Assembly (NCBI GenBank): GCA_046297455.1
Contig: JBKBIT010000003.1
Span: forward strand, 62,001-126,000
Direction: 5' to 3'
Source of the DNA: ZYF759 sp046297455
GTDB taxonomy: Bacteria; Pseudomonadota; Alphaproteobacteria; Rhizobiales; Rhizobiaceae
DNA length: 64,000 nucleotides
The position numbers and the translations under genes were made by a program. Shown here one piece after another: positions 27,325 to 36,088 of the stretch; the first letter of the stretch is position 1, and each line of letters starts with the position of its first letter. Below the pieces are notes generated by a model. The model saw only the letters and a list, made by a program, of their open reading frames with translations, did not search any database and had not been told where the DNA came from.

Positions 27325-28125
27325 ATGGCGCGTTCGGCCATCATCAACGTCATGGTGCAGGCTGCCATGAAGGCGGGCCGTTCCCTGGCGCGCGATTTCG
27401 GCGAGGTTCAGAACCTGCAGGTCTCGCTCAAGGGGCCGGGCGACTATGTCAGCCAGGCCGACCGTCGCGCCGAAGAGATCGTGCACAGCGAATTGTCGCG
27501 CGCGCGACCCGGCTATGCCTTCCTGATGGAAGAAGGGGGCGAGATCGAGGGAACGGACGGCCAGCATCGCTGGCTGGTCGACCCGCTGGACGGCACCACC
27601 AACTTCCTGCACGGCATACCGCTGTTCTCGGTCTCGATAGCGCTTGAACGACAGGGGCAGCTTGTCGCCGGTGTCGTCTACAACCCGGCGATGGACGAAC
27701 TCTACACCGCTGAACGCGGCGGTGGCGCTTTCCTGAATGACCGCCGCATGCGGGTGGCGGCACGAAAGCGGATGGTAGATGCCGTGCTGGGAACGGGCAT
27801 TCCGCATCTTGGGCGCGGCAATCACGGCCGCGCATTGGTCGACTTGAGAAACGCGATGGCCGATAGCGCCGGCATCAGGCGGCTCGGCTCGGCTGCGCTC
27901 GACTTGGCCTATGTCGCGGCCGGTCGTTTCGACGGGTACTGGGAAGACGCCCTTGCGTCCTGGGACATCGCAGCCGGCATCGTTCTGGTGCGCGAAGCGG
28001 GTGGTTTTGCAACCGACAGATACGGCAAGAACGACATGTTCGACAACGGCACCATCGTGGCCGGCAACGAGGCGATGCATGGCGGGCTGCTCAAGATGTT
28101 GTCCAAACCCATGCCGGGCGCCTGA
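27325..28125 (+). CDS. suhB: Inositol monophosphatase family protein (SuhB-like)
   Basis: A 266-residue Mg-dependent sugar phosphatase. The motifs that bind metal and phosphate are all present: EEGGEIEG (metal Glu), WLVDPLDGTTNFLHGIPLFS and WDIAAGIVLVREAGGFATD. It starts MARSAIINVMVQAAMKAGRS, as rhizobial SuhB homologues do. Besides hydrolysing myo-inositol 1-phosphate, SuhB in E. coli is part of the rRNA antitermination complex; which role applies here cannot be told. It lies 30 bp after efp, probably in the same transcript. Confidence 0.92.
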   Translation: MARSAIINVMVQAAMKAGRSLARDFGEVQNLQVSLKGPGDYVSQADRRAEEIVHSELSRARPGYAFLMEEGGEIEGTDGQHRWLVDPLDGTTNFLHGIPLFSVSIALERQGQLVAGVVYNPAMDELYTAERGGGAFLNDRRMRVAARKRMVDAVLGTGIPHLGRGNHGRALVDLRNAMADSAGIRRLGSAALDLAYVAAGRFDGYWEDALASWDIAAGIVLVREAGGFATDRYGKNDMFDNGTIVAGNEAMHGGLLKMLSKPMPGA

Positions 28126-28186
28126 GATTGCATGATGACATGATCGTTTCATCGCATGGACACATTATCCGTGCCATGATGGCATC

Positions 28187-28861
28187 ATGAACACCGCCGG
28201 TTATTCACATCACATCCCTTTCAAGGGCCGTTTTCATCTCGAGCGTGGGGAATTGATCGCCGATGCGGTGGTGCATGCGGTGGGCATTGCCATCGCGCTG
28301 GTGGCCGGTTCCGCGTTGCTGTTTTTTGCCTGGCCGCATGCTGGCGCCGGCGAATATGCAGCCGCACTCTTTTATGTGGTATCGCTCGCCACCGTCTTCT
28401 CGATCTCATGCGCCTATAATTTGTGGCCGATCTCACCGACCAAATGGGTTTTGCGCCGTTTCGACCATGCGGCCATTTTTCTGCTGATCGCAGGTACCTA
28501 CTCACCTTTCATGACTCAACTCGAAGGTTCCGGCCCCATGCTGGTGCTGGTTTGGGGTGGTGCCGCAGTTGGCATCTTCGTCAAGCTGGTGCTGCCCGGT
28601 CGTTTCGACCGGCTGGCCATACTGTTCTATCTGGCAGTCGGCTGGAGCGGCATTCTCGTGATCGAAAGCGTGATGGAAGTGCTGTCGACGCGCGCGATGC
28701 TGCTCCTTGCCGCCGGAGGCGTCGCCTATACGACGGGGGTCGTCTTCCATCTCTGGCACGGTTTGAAATACCATAACGCGGTGTGGCACGGATTCGTGGT
28801 CACTGGCGCCGCGCTGCATCTGGCCGCCGTTACCGATGCGCTGGTTCTCAGCGTTTCCTGA
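28187..28861 (+). CDS. Hemolysin III / YqfA-type (PAQR family) membrane protein
   Basis: A 224-residue, seven-helix protein. Family motifs are HLERGELIADAVVHAVGIAI at the first helix, SCAYNLWP, RRFDHAAIFLLIAGTYSPF and the last-helix GLKYHNAVWHGFVVTGAALH. The conserved histidines and Asp (FDHAAIF, HNAVWHGFV) form the zinc-like site of the PAQR fold. The usual SxxYH motif is SCAYN here, losing one histidine. Function is unproven in bacteria; YqfA has been linked to membrane homeostasis. A short palindrome (TGCCAT-G-ATGGCA, 28172-28184) occupies the place where a ribosome site would lie just before the ATG. Confidence 0.88.
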   Translation: MNTAGYSHHIPFKGRFHLERGELIADAVVHAVGIAIALVAGSALLFFAWPHAGAGEYAAALFYVVSLATVFSISCAYNLWPISPTKWVLRRFDHAAIFLLIAGTYSPFMTQLEGSGPMLVLVWGGAAVGIFVKLVLPGRFDRLAILFYLAVGWSGILVIESVMEVLSTRAMLLLAAGGVAYTTGVVFHLWHGLKYHNAVWHGFVVTGAALHLAAVTDALVLSVS

Positions 28862-28985
28862 GGACGGCTATTGCGGCCGAAAGCGCATCTGCGGACGATG
28901 TGCGGCGCATGTCTTTCAATTTCGTCACAATTCCGTTTAGAGTCGTGATCGACCGCGTTCCCAGCAACGAATCCGAGGCGGCCTC

Positions 28986-30014
28986 ATGGCATTGTTGAAA
29001 TCGTTCGGCGCCGAAAGCCTGGCCGACGAAGCGGATTACGATCCGCGCTACCTGTCCAGCCCGCAGGTCTTCCTCTATTCCATGCTTGTCTTTCTCGCGA
29101 TCTGCGGCTTCATCGCCGCGATCCTGTACCGGCAGATATCTTCAGCCTTCCAGGCCAATCCGGGACTCAACGGGCTCATCCTCGGCGTGCTGGTTGTCGG
29201 GGCCCTGCTGGTCTTCGGCCAGGTAATCCGGCTGTTTCGCGAGGTGCGGTGGGTCAATTCCTTCCGCGCTGGGAACGAGGCGCGCGATCCGGTGCTGCTG
29301 GCGCCGATGCAGGCCTTGCTCAGCCGTTCGTCTTCGATGTCGTTGTCTACCGCTTCGATGCGTTCGATCCTGGATTCGATCGCTACACGCCTGGACGAAA
29401 GCCGCGACATCTCGCGCTATCTGATCGGTCTGCTCGTGTTTCTCGGTCTTCTCGGCACCTTTTGGGGACTGTTGCAGACGATCGGTTCGATCGGAGACAC
29501 GATCCAGTCGCTCGATGTCGGGTCGGGCGATTCCGGTGAGGTGCTGGATGCGCTGAAGCTCGGCCTGTCGGCTCCGCTGGCGGGCATGGGGACGGCTTTC
29601 TCGTCGTCGCTTTTCGGTCTCGCCGGATCGCTGGTGCTCGGTTTTCTGGACCTTCAGGCAGGTCGTGCCCAGAACCGCTTCTATACGGAACTGGAAAACT
29701 GGCTCTCGACGGTGACCGATCTCAATTCCGATATTCATGTCGACGCCAGCCGTTCGGGCTCGACGGAGGAAATCAAGGTGCTGGCCGAGCGTCTTCGCAC
29801 GATGCAGGAAAATTCGGCAGCCCAGCCCAATAGCCCTCGTATAGCTTCCGCGATGGCCAACCTCGCCGACGGCATTTCTGGACTGGTCAAGAACATGCGT
29901 TCCGAGCAGCAGATCATGCGCGACTGGGTCGAGGCGCAGGCCGCCGAGCAGAAGAAGATGCGCGAGACGCTCGACAAGTTGTCGGCAGCGCTGGACAGGC
30001 AGAGCAAGAAATAA
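28986..30014 (+). CDS. MotA/TolQ/ExbB-like proton-channel protein
   Basis: A 342-residue membrane protein. Two helices near the N-terminus (VFLYSMLVFLAICGFIAAIL and LILGVLVVGALLVFGQ) are followed by a cytosolic segment. The MotA/ExbB channel helices then follow: YLIGLLVFLGLLGTFWGLLQ with TIGSIGDTI, and GLSAPLAGMGTAFSSSLFGL. The C-terminus (about 250-342) is a predicted coiled coil. The stop codon is directly followed by the start of an OmpA/MotB-type gene, so the two form a stator-like pair. It is not the Tol system, which is intact at 43.8 kb, and no flagellar genes are nearby. Such pairs are conserved in rhizobia without assigned function. Confidence 0.85.
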   Translation: MALLKSFGAESLADEADYDPRYLSSPQVFLYSMLVFLAICGFIAAILYRQISSAFQANPGLNGLILGVLVVGALLVFGQVIRLFREVRWVNSFRAGNEARDPVLLAPMQALLSRSSSMSLSTASMRSILDSIATRLDESRDISRYLIGLLVFLGLLGTFWGLLQTIGSIGDTIQSLDVGSGDSGEVLDALKLGLSAPLAGMGTAFSSSLFGLAGSLVLGFLDLQAGRAQNRFYTELENWLSTVTDLNSDIHVDASRSGSTEEIKVLAERLRTMQENSAAQPNSPRIASAMANLADGISGLVKNMRSEQQIMRDWVEAQAAEQKKMRETLDKLSAALDRQSKK

Positions 30015-31046
30015 ATGGCACTGGCGCGCGCAAGACGCCGAGAGCGTGGGGTCGACTACTGGCCGGGCTTTGTCGACGCCCTGGCCACGCTTCTGCTCGC
30101 GATCATGTTCCTTTTGTCGGTCTTCGTGCTCGCTCAGTTCCTGCTAAGCCAGGAAATTACAGGCCGAGACCAGGTGCTCAACAGGCTGAACGCGCAGATC
30201 AACGAGTTGACGCAACTGCTTGCGCTGGAGCGCTCCGGCGCACAGGATCTTGAGGACTCGCTGGCGACGCTACGGGCCTCGCTCGACCAGGTCGAGGCCG
30301 ACCGCAGTCGTTTGCAGCAGCTCCTGGAGCAGGACGCCGGCGCAGGCTCGCAAGCACAGGCGCGGATCGGCTCGTTGAGCCAGGAACTCGACGAGGAGCG
30401 GCAGGTCAGCCAGCGCGCCATGAGCCAGGTCGAGCTGCTCAACCAGCAGATTTCCGCATTGCGCAACCAGATCGCGGCATTGGAGGGTGCGCTTGAGTTG
30501 TCCGAGGCGCGCGACCGCGAGGCCAATGTCAAGATTGCCGATCTCGGGCGACGGCTGAACGTGGCGCTGGCGCAGCGGGTGCAGGAACTCAACCGCTATC
30601 GTTCCGACTTCTTCGGTCGCCTGCGCGAGATTCTCTCGGACCGCGAGGGCATTCGCATTGTCGGCGACCGTTTCGTGTTTCAGTCCGAGGTGTTGTTCCA
30701 GTCAGGCTCGGAGCAGATCAATCCGGCCGGCCAGGAAGAAATGCGGCGGTTGGCAGAGGCCATACTCGAATTGCAGCGCGAGATTCCTCCGGAGATCAGT
30801 TGGGTGCTGCGCGTTGACGGCCACACCGACAATATCCCGCTGTCGGGTACCGGGCGCTTCCGCGATAATTGGGAATTGTCGACGGCACGATCCACTTCGG
30901 TGGTCAAGTTTCTCATCGAGAACGGCGTGCCGCCCGAGCGCCTGGTGGCTGCCGGTTTCGGAGAATTCCAGCCGCTCGACGCCGCCGACACAGCAGAGGC
31001 TCGCGATCGCAACCGTCGGATCGAGCTCAAGCTGACCGAGAGATAG
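30015..31046 (+). CDS. MotB-like OmpA-domain peptidoglycan-binding protein
   Basis: A 343-residue protein. A single membrane helix near the N-terminus (VDALATLLLAIMFLLSVFVL) is preceded by the MotB-like YWPGFVDA, whose aspartate could carry protons. A long coiled coil (about residues 45-185) is rich in Gln, Leu and Glu. The OmpA/MotB C-terminal domain (about 215-340) has FQSEVLFQSGSEQINPAGQE, LRVDGHTDNIPLSGTGRFRD and VAAGFGEFQPLDAADT, ending RNRRIELKLTER. It would link the ExbB-like channel encoded immediately upstream to the cell wall. The coiled coil is much longer than in flagellar MotB. Confidence 0.87.
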   Translation: MALARARRRERGVDYWPGFVDALATLLLAIMFLLSVFVLAQFLLSQEITGRDQVLNRLNAQINELTQLLALERSGAQDLEDSLATLRASLDQVEADRSRLQQLLEQDAGAGSQAQARIGSLSQELDEERQVSQRAMSQVELLNQQISALRNQIAALEGALELSEARDREANVKIADLGRRLNVALAQRVQELNRYRSDFFGRLREILSDREGIRIVGDRFVFQSEVLFQSGSEQINPAGQEEMRRLAEAILELQREIPPEISWVLRVDGHTDNIPLSGTGRFRDNWELSTARSTSVVKFLIENGVPPERLVAAGFGEFQPLDAADTAEARDRNRRIELKLTER

Positions 31047-31085
31047 CAAGCAAGGCTACGCAATCACGTGAACGGGTCTTTCGGA

Positions 31086-32030
31086 ATGCTCAGACTAGCC
31101 ATGATTACCATTGTTTGCGCCATGGCTGCATCTCTGCCGGCGCAGGCTGAGAATGTTGAGGATGTGATCGCCAGTTTCATCCACGAGGATGGCTATATCG
31201 TCCACGACGTCGATGTGGTCGAAGCCGAACTGGCGCAGACTTTCCTGCCCTCGGACGGCGCGATGCGGCCAGACCAATATGCCAGCGCCATCGAGAAGGC
31301 GCTGCTGCTCGTTGGGGCAATGGAACAGCCTCTGCCCCATTCACGCTACATGGTCCGCTATGGCCAGATCATGCAGGGAGAAACGCCTGTCTCCCTTGTG
31401 ACAGTGGAGCGTTACAACATGGGGCCTGCCCTTTGGCAGGCAACCGCCAGTGCATTCGGCGAGGACGACACCGCAGATCTGGAAGTGTTCGGCATCGGTC
31501 CCCACGTGGCCTGGCGGATCGTCTCCTTTCCTGTGATGGGCCAGGCGGCCGCGATCATGCAGGCCGCGCGGCGGGAGTTGTCCGACAACGAGGCCGCCGA
31601 GACCGATTGCGGTGGGCGCGGCTGTCTATCCGACCATAGCAGCATGGACAGTCTCTATCCCTGGCAGACACTGGAGACGAGCATCGACATCGCCACGGCC
31701 TATCCCTCGGTGTACGACAACGGTTTGTCCATCCCAGCGTTCGCTGCGGCGGACCTCCTCACACTTGCCGGCCTGATCGATGCCGATGGCGGCTTTCCTT
31801 ATTGGCGCGGACCGGAGCAGCCAGAAGCTTCCCGCTTCGGCGAACCATTTCTCTTCGTCGGTATCGATTTCAATCTCGGTCAGGATGATGGCGTTGATGC
31901 GATGCTTGGCCAGACCCTCCTTAACGACGACGCGCTCGAGGAAATCTGGTTTCGACGTGTCCAGTTCCCCGATGCGTCTGCTTCGGGGCAGATTTACTGG
32001 ATGCGAGCCGCTGTTGAAAGAAGCCAATAG
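31086..32030 (+). CDS. Secreted protein of unknown function
   Basis: A 314-residue protein with a signal peptide, MLRLAMITIVCAMAASLPAQ, cut near AQA. A GTG at 31068 could add six residues. The mature part has no domain I recognise. Notable pieces are VEDVIASFIHEDGYIVHDVD, the cysteine cluster ETDCGGRGCLSDHSS and aromatic strands such as SRYMVRYGQIMQGETPVSLV. The two close cysteines suggest a disulfide in the periplasm. It lies 39 bp after the MotB-like gene in the same direction and may serve the same envelope complex. Confidence 0.7.
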   Translation: MLRLAMITIVCAMAASLPAQAENVEDVIASFIHEDGYIVHDVDVVEAELAQTFLPSDGAMRPDQYASAIEKALLLVGAMEQPLPHSRYMVRYGQIMQGETPVSLVTVERYNMGPALWQATASAFGEDDTADLEVFGIGPHVAWRIVSFPVMGQAAAIMQAARRELSDNEAAETDCGGRGCLSDHSSMDSLYPWQTLETSIDIATAYPSVYDNGLSIPAFAAADLLTLAGLIDADGGFPYWRGPEQPEASRFGEPFLFVGIDFNLGQDDGVDAMLGQTLLNDDALEEIWFRRVQFPDASASGQIYWMRAAVERSQ

Positions 32031-32116
32031 GCTCGAGACAGATGCCTGCCTGGTCGCCAGGAAATGGGGAGGAAGAGCGGACGGCGTTGCCGCAGTCCAC
32101 TTTGTCGAGGCTGCGA

Positions 32117-34186
32117 TCAGGCGCCGATGACGCCGCCATCCTCGCGGGTAATGACCAGGGTGGCCGAGCGTGGCACGGTCCCGTCATAGTCGGGGAACTG
32201 CGAGTTTACTTCTCCGGCCGCAAAGGCCTCGGGCGTGGTCGTCGCGCCCGGATGCTGGACCCCGACGAACATCGTGCGCGCATCCGGGGTCATCACGACG
32301 CCGGTGATCTCCTGTCCGGTCGGGCCTGTCAGGAAGCGACGGATCTCGCCGGTCCGAGGGTCGGCGCAGAGCATCGCGTTGTTGCCCATCGGTTCAAGAT
32401 CGCCGCGGTTCTGCTGGCTTTCGCCGATGTCCGTCTGGATCCAGAGCCTGCCGTTCTGGTCGAACCACAAACCGTCCGGGCATGCGAAGATGTTGTCGGC
32501 CGTCAGCGGTGCGCCGTTGAGATCGCGAGACGTGTTCACGTTCCCAGCGATGACGAAAAGCTCCCAGTTGAAGGTCGTGGCGGTGTGGTCGCCCCTGGCG
32601 TCGGTCCAGCGCACGATCTGGCCGAACTGGTTGCCGGCGCGAGGGTTGGCGGGGTCTACCTGTGCCTCGGTGCGGCGGGTGTTGTTGGTCAGCGTGAAAT
32701 AGACCTCACCCGAGGCCGGATCGACCGCGCCCCATTCCGGACGGTCCATCTTGGTCGCGCCGGCCTGGTCGGCGGCGAGGCGGGTGTTGACCAAGATGTC
32801 GGCCAGGTCGGCAAAGCCATTGGCCGGCGTCAGACCGTTGCGGCCGAGGCTGAGTTCCAGCCATTCGCCGGAACCGTCGGCATTGAACCTGGCGGCATAG
32901 AGCGTGCCGTGATCCAGGATCGAGCCGTCGGTCTCGCCGGGCACGAACACGTCGCGGCTGACGAACTTGTAGATGTATTCGAAGCGTGCGTCGTCGCCGG
33001 TGTAGCAAACCACCGGACGGCCTTCTTCTGCCGGGGCGAAGATCACGCCCTCATGTGCCATGCGGCCAAGGCTGGTGCGCTTGACCGGCGTGCTGTCGGG
33101 ATCGAACGGATCGATCTCGACCATCCAGCCGAAAGTGTTGGGCTCGTTGCGGTAGTCCTCGGCGGGACTGTCAGCACGGGTCGTGGCATCGAAGCGAGCG
33201 TATTCGTCCGCGCCACCCGCGGCCAGTTCCCAAGCATAGCGCGACCGCTCGCCGGAGGGCACGCCGTAGCGGGCATGCTCGCGCGGCAGGTCGGGCTTCT
33301 GGTCGTAGATTGTTCTGTTGACGAAATAGCCCGCCCAGTTTTCCTCGGCGGCCAGATAGGTGTTCCAGGGCGTGACGCCGTGAGCGCAGTTGTTGATGGT
33401 GCCACGGGTCTTCGTGCCGTCGGGGGAGTATTTGGTCACGACATGGGCGCTGCCGCGCACCGGACCAGCGATCTCCATCGGGGTCAGCGCGGTGATCCGG
33501 CGGTTGTGGGGGTCGGCGACGATTTCCCAACCGTCAGCGCTCTTGCGGGTGCGGTAGACGGAGACGCCATGCGCATTCATCTCCTTCAGCACATGGTCGG
33601 CCGGGCGGGTGCCGTCACCATCGACCAGCACTTCCCAGGTATTCACCTCCTGCCCCGCATATTCGGGGAACATGAAGCGCGTCTCGACATATTCGTGGTT
33701 GACGACAAGCAGGCCGTCCTCTGACGATCCGTCGATCGGGAAGAAGTGCATCCCATCGTGATGCTGACCGAGCTGCTGTGCCTGTTCGTCGCCGGTATTG
33801 GCGATATCGAAGGCAGGCATGTCGCCGAGGATCGGTTCGCCCCAAGCGCCCAAGACCTGTACCTTGTAGCCCTCGGGGACAACCACCCGGTCGCCGGAGT
33901 CAACTGGAACTGCAGCAAAGCCAAGCAATGATTCAGTGGAGGTCGACGAGGCCAGCGCGCCGCGTGTGCTCAAGCCAACGCCGAACACGCCAGAGACCGC
34001 TGCCGCAAGGCCGCCGATCATGAAGCTGCGGCGCGAGGCCTGTGCCTGCTCGACGATATCGTAGAAGGTTGGGTTCGCCGATTTGTTGGAGGGTACTTCG
34101 TCACCGTGCTCCCAGTCCGGGCTCTGGGTGTAATCGGGGTAATCTTGCTCGTAGTCCCGGTGCTGCTTGTGAGCTGGATGTTCCAT
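32117..34186 (-). CDS. phoX: PhoX-family alkaline phosphatase, Tat-exported
   Basis: A 689-residue protein of the PhoX/DUF839 family, periplasmic phosphomonoesterases that use calcium and iron. AGGAGGCACC gives a strong start. The 50-residue N-terminus precedes a twin-arginine signal, SRRSFMIGGLAAAVSGVFG (RR at 52-53), as in other PhoX proteins whose cofactor is loaded before export. Family motifs include LLVVNHEYVETRFMFPEY, INNCAHGVTPWNTYLAAEEN with C267 at the expected iron-ligand place, MAHEGVIFAP and VYFTLTNN. C-terminal CPDGLWFDQNGRLWIQTD also fits the beta-propeller. No clear Pho box was found upstream. It is divergent from the flavoprotein gene. Confidence 0.9.
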   Translation of the reverse strand: MEHPAHKQHRDYEQDYPDYTQSPDWEHGDEVPSNKSANPTFYDIVEQAQASRRSFMIGGLAAAVSGVFGVGLSTRGALASSTSTESLLGFAAVPVDSGDRVVVPEGYKVQVLGAWGEPILGDMPAFDIANTGDEQAQQLGQHHDGMHFFPIDGSSEDGLLVVNHEYVETRFMFPEYAGQEVNTWEVLVDGDGTRPADHVLKEMNAHGVSVYRTRKSADGWEIVADPHNRRITALTPMEIAGPVRGSAHVVTKYSPDGTKTRGTINNCAHGVTPWNTYLAAEENWAGYFVNRTIYDQKPDLPREHARYGVPSGERSRYAWELAAGGADEYARFDATTRADSPAEDYRNEPNTFGWMVEIDPFDPDSTPVKRTSLGRMAHEGVIFAPAEEGRPVVCYTGDDARFEYIYKFVSRDVFVPGETDGSILDHGTLYAARFNADGSGEWLELSLGRNGLTPANGFADLADILVNTRLAADQAGATKMDRPEWGAVDPASGEVYFTLTNNTRRTEAQVDPANPRAGNQFGQIVRWTDARGDHTATTFNWELFVIAGNVNTSRDLNGAPLTADNIFACPDGLWFDQNGRLWIQTDIGESQQNRGDLEPMGNNAMLCADPRTGEIRRFLTGPTGQEITGVVMTPDARTMFVGVQHPGATTTPEAFAAGEVNSQFPDYDGTVPRSATLVITREDGGVIGA

Positions 34187-34418
34187 TTTTGGTGCCTCCT
34201 GCTGGGTTCGTGCGGACAACGCGCATAGACCCCGGCGAAGTGGCTTCGCCGGCGCTGCATATGTTCCGCCCTGCCTGTGGTCTGCAGAGAGAAAGCTAGA
34301 GCGGGTTGATGACACTGGCGTGAAGAATGGGGGTTGCGAGGCGACTATCAGCCGGAGACTTGCCATGATGTGCCCGACCTGATTGCATCTATCGGCAACG
34401 GAGAGGAGACCAGACTGC

Positions 34419-36071
34419 ATGCAATTCGATGCCGTGATCGTCGGCGGGGGACTGGCAGGTTTGGTGGCTGCCGCGGAGTTGGCCGATGCGGGGAGGCGGG
34501 TGGCCATCCTGGAGCAGGAAGGCGAGAATTCGCTCGGTGGCCAAGCCTTCTGGTCGCTTGGCGGCCTGTTCTTTGTCGATAGCCCCGAGCAGCGGCGGAT
34601 GAAGATCAGGGACAGCCGCGGACTGGCGCTGCAGGACTGGATGGGTTCGGCGCAGTTCGACCGCGAAGAGGACGAGTGGCCCCGCAGGGTAGCCGAGGCC
34701 TATGTCGATTTCGCAGCCGGCGAGATGCGTGACTGGCTTTACGGGATGGGTATGCGCTGGTTTCCGGTCGTCGGCTGGGCCGAGCGCGGGGGCGGGCACG
34801 CGCATGGGCATGGCAATTCGGTGCCGCGCTTCCACCTGACCTGGGGAACCGGTCCGGGCGTCGTTGCTGCCTTCGAGCGCCGCGTGCGGGCGCATTTGGA
34901 CGCCAGACGGATCGCACTCAAGTTCCGCCATCGTGCCAGCCGCATTCTGCGGATAGGCGGTGCGATCTCCGGCGTGGCCGGCGAGGTGCTGGAGCCCTCG
35001 ACGGTCGCGCGCGGCCAGAAATCCGGTCGCAAGGTGGTGGGCGAGTTCGAGGTCTCGGCAGGGGTTGTGATCGTCACTTCCGGCGGCATCGGCGGCGATT
35101 TCGAGCGCGTGCGCAAGAACTGGCCAGTGGAGAGGCTGGGCCCGGCGCCAAAGAACATGGTCGCCGGCGTGCCGCATCATGTCGACGGGCGCATGATCGA
35201 CGTGGCGGTGGAAGCAGGGGCGGCCACCATCAACACCGACCGCATGTGGCACTACACCGAAGGGGTCAGGAACTGGGACCCGATCTGGCCGCATCACGGC
35301 ATCCGAATTTTGCCCGGGCCTTCCTCCATGTGGTTCGACGCGCTGGGCGCGCGGATGGAGGCGCCCTGCCTGCCGGGTTTCGACACGATGTCGACGCTGA
35401 AGCGGCTTCTCTCGACCGGCCATGAGCACAGCTGGTTCATCCTGACCCAGTCGATCATCAAGAAGGAATTCGCACTGTCGGGCTCCGAGCAGAATCCCGA
35501 CATCACCTCCGGCAAGTGGATAAACGTTTTGCGCAACCGGCGTGGCGCCGGAGCCCCACCCCCGGTGAAGGCCTTTATGGACAAGGGCGCGGATTTCGTC
35601 GTGCGGGACAATCTCCGCGACCTCGTGGCCGCCATGAACGAGCTGACGGAGCCCCCGCTGCTTGACCCCGCACGCATCGAGGCGCAGATCGTGGCGCGCG
35701 ACCGTGAGATCGAGAACCCCTTCTCCAAGGATGCGCAAGTGACCGCCATTCGCGGCGCGCGCGCCTATCTGGGCGACCGGCTGGTCCGCACGGCCAAGCC
35801 GCACCGCATCCTCGACCCCGCGCACGGTCCACTGATCGGGGTGAAGCTCAATGTGCTGACGCGCAAGACGCTGGGCGGTCTGCACACCAATCTCGACGCC
35901 CAGGTGCTCGACAGTGAAGGCAGGCCTATCCCGGGCCTCTATGCCGCCGGCGAGGTGGCGGGCTTCGGCGGCGGCGGCTATCACGGCTACAATGCGCTCG
36001 AGGGCACTTTTCTCGGCGGCTGCATCTTTTCCGGGCGCAATGCGGGGCGGCACGCGGCGGCCCATCTCTGA
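34419..36071 (+). CDS. FAD-binding dehydrogenase (KstD/fumarate-reductase-like, COG3573 type)
   Basis: A 550-residue flavoprotein. The N-terminal dinucleotide fold is MQFDAVIVGGGLAGLVAAAE with LEQE; the C-terminal FAD cap is GLYAAGEVAGFGGGGYHGYN, then ALEGTFLGGCIFSGR. Between them are a long insert with VVIVTSGGIGGDFERVRKNW and LPGPSSMWFDALGARMEAP. These match the group annotated as predicted oxidoreductases related to 3-ketosteroid dehydrogenase and fumarate reductase; the substrate cannot be deduced. GGAGAGGAG lies before the ATG at 34419. The M20 gene follows after 17 bp, so the two likely form an operon for degradation of an organic acid or amide. Confidence 0.85.
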   Translation: MQFDAVIVGGGLAGLVAAAELADAGRRVAILEQEGENSLGGQAFWSLGGLFFVDSPEQRRMKIRDSRGLALQDWMGSAQFDREEDEWPRRVAEAYVDFAAGEMRDWLYGMGMRWFPVVGWAERGGGHAHGHGNSVPRFHLTWGTGPGVVAAFERRVRAHLDARRIALKFRHRASRILRIGGAISGVAGEVLEPSTVARGQKSGRKVVGEFEVSAGVVIVTSGGIGGDFERVRKNWPVERLGPAPKNMVAGVPHHVDGRMIDVAVEAGAATINTDRMWHYTEGVRNWDPIWPHHGIRILPGPSSMWFDALGARMEAPCLPGFDTMSTLKRLLSTGHEHSWFILTQSIIKKEFALSGSEQNPDITSGKWINVLRNRRGAGAPPPVKAFMDKGADFVVRDNLRDLVAAMNELTEPPLLDPARIEAQIVARDREIENPFSKDAQVTAIRGARAYLGDRLVRTAKPHRILDPAHGPLIGVKLNVLTRKTLGGLHTNLDAQVLDSEGRPIPGLYAAGEVAGFGGGGYHGYNALEGTFLGGCIFSGRNAGRHAAAHL

Positions 36072-36088
36072 ATCGAACGAAGGACATC

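Noticed and set aside
28986..31046. Zorya anti-phage system suggested by the ExbB/OmpA-type pair
   Set aside because: No helicase or nuclease genes of the Zorya type follow, and the channel protein lacks the very long ZorA tail; neighbours are housekeeping.
34187..34418. Pho box upstream of phoX
   Set aside because: Only a single TGTCAT-like half-site is visible near 34310, without the tandem 11-bp repeat expected for PhoB.
34389..36065. Open frame of 558 codons on the minus strand opposite the flavin dehydrogenase
   Set aside because: It is the exact antisense of a well-supported gene, with no motifs.
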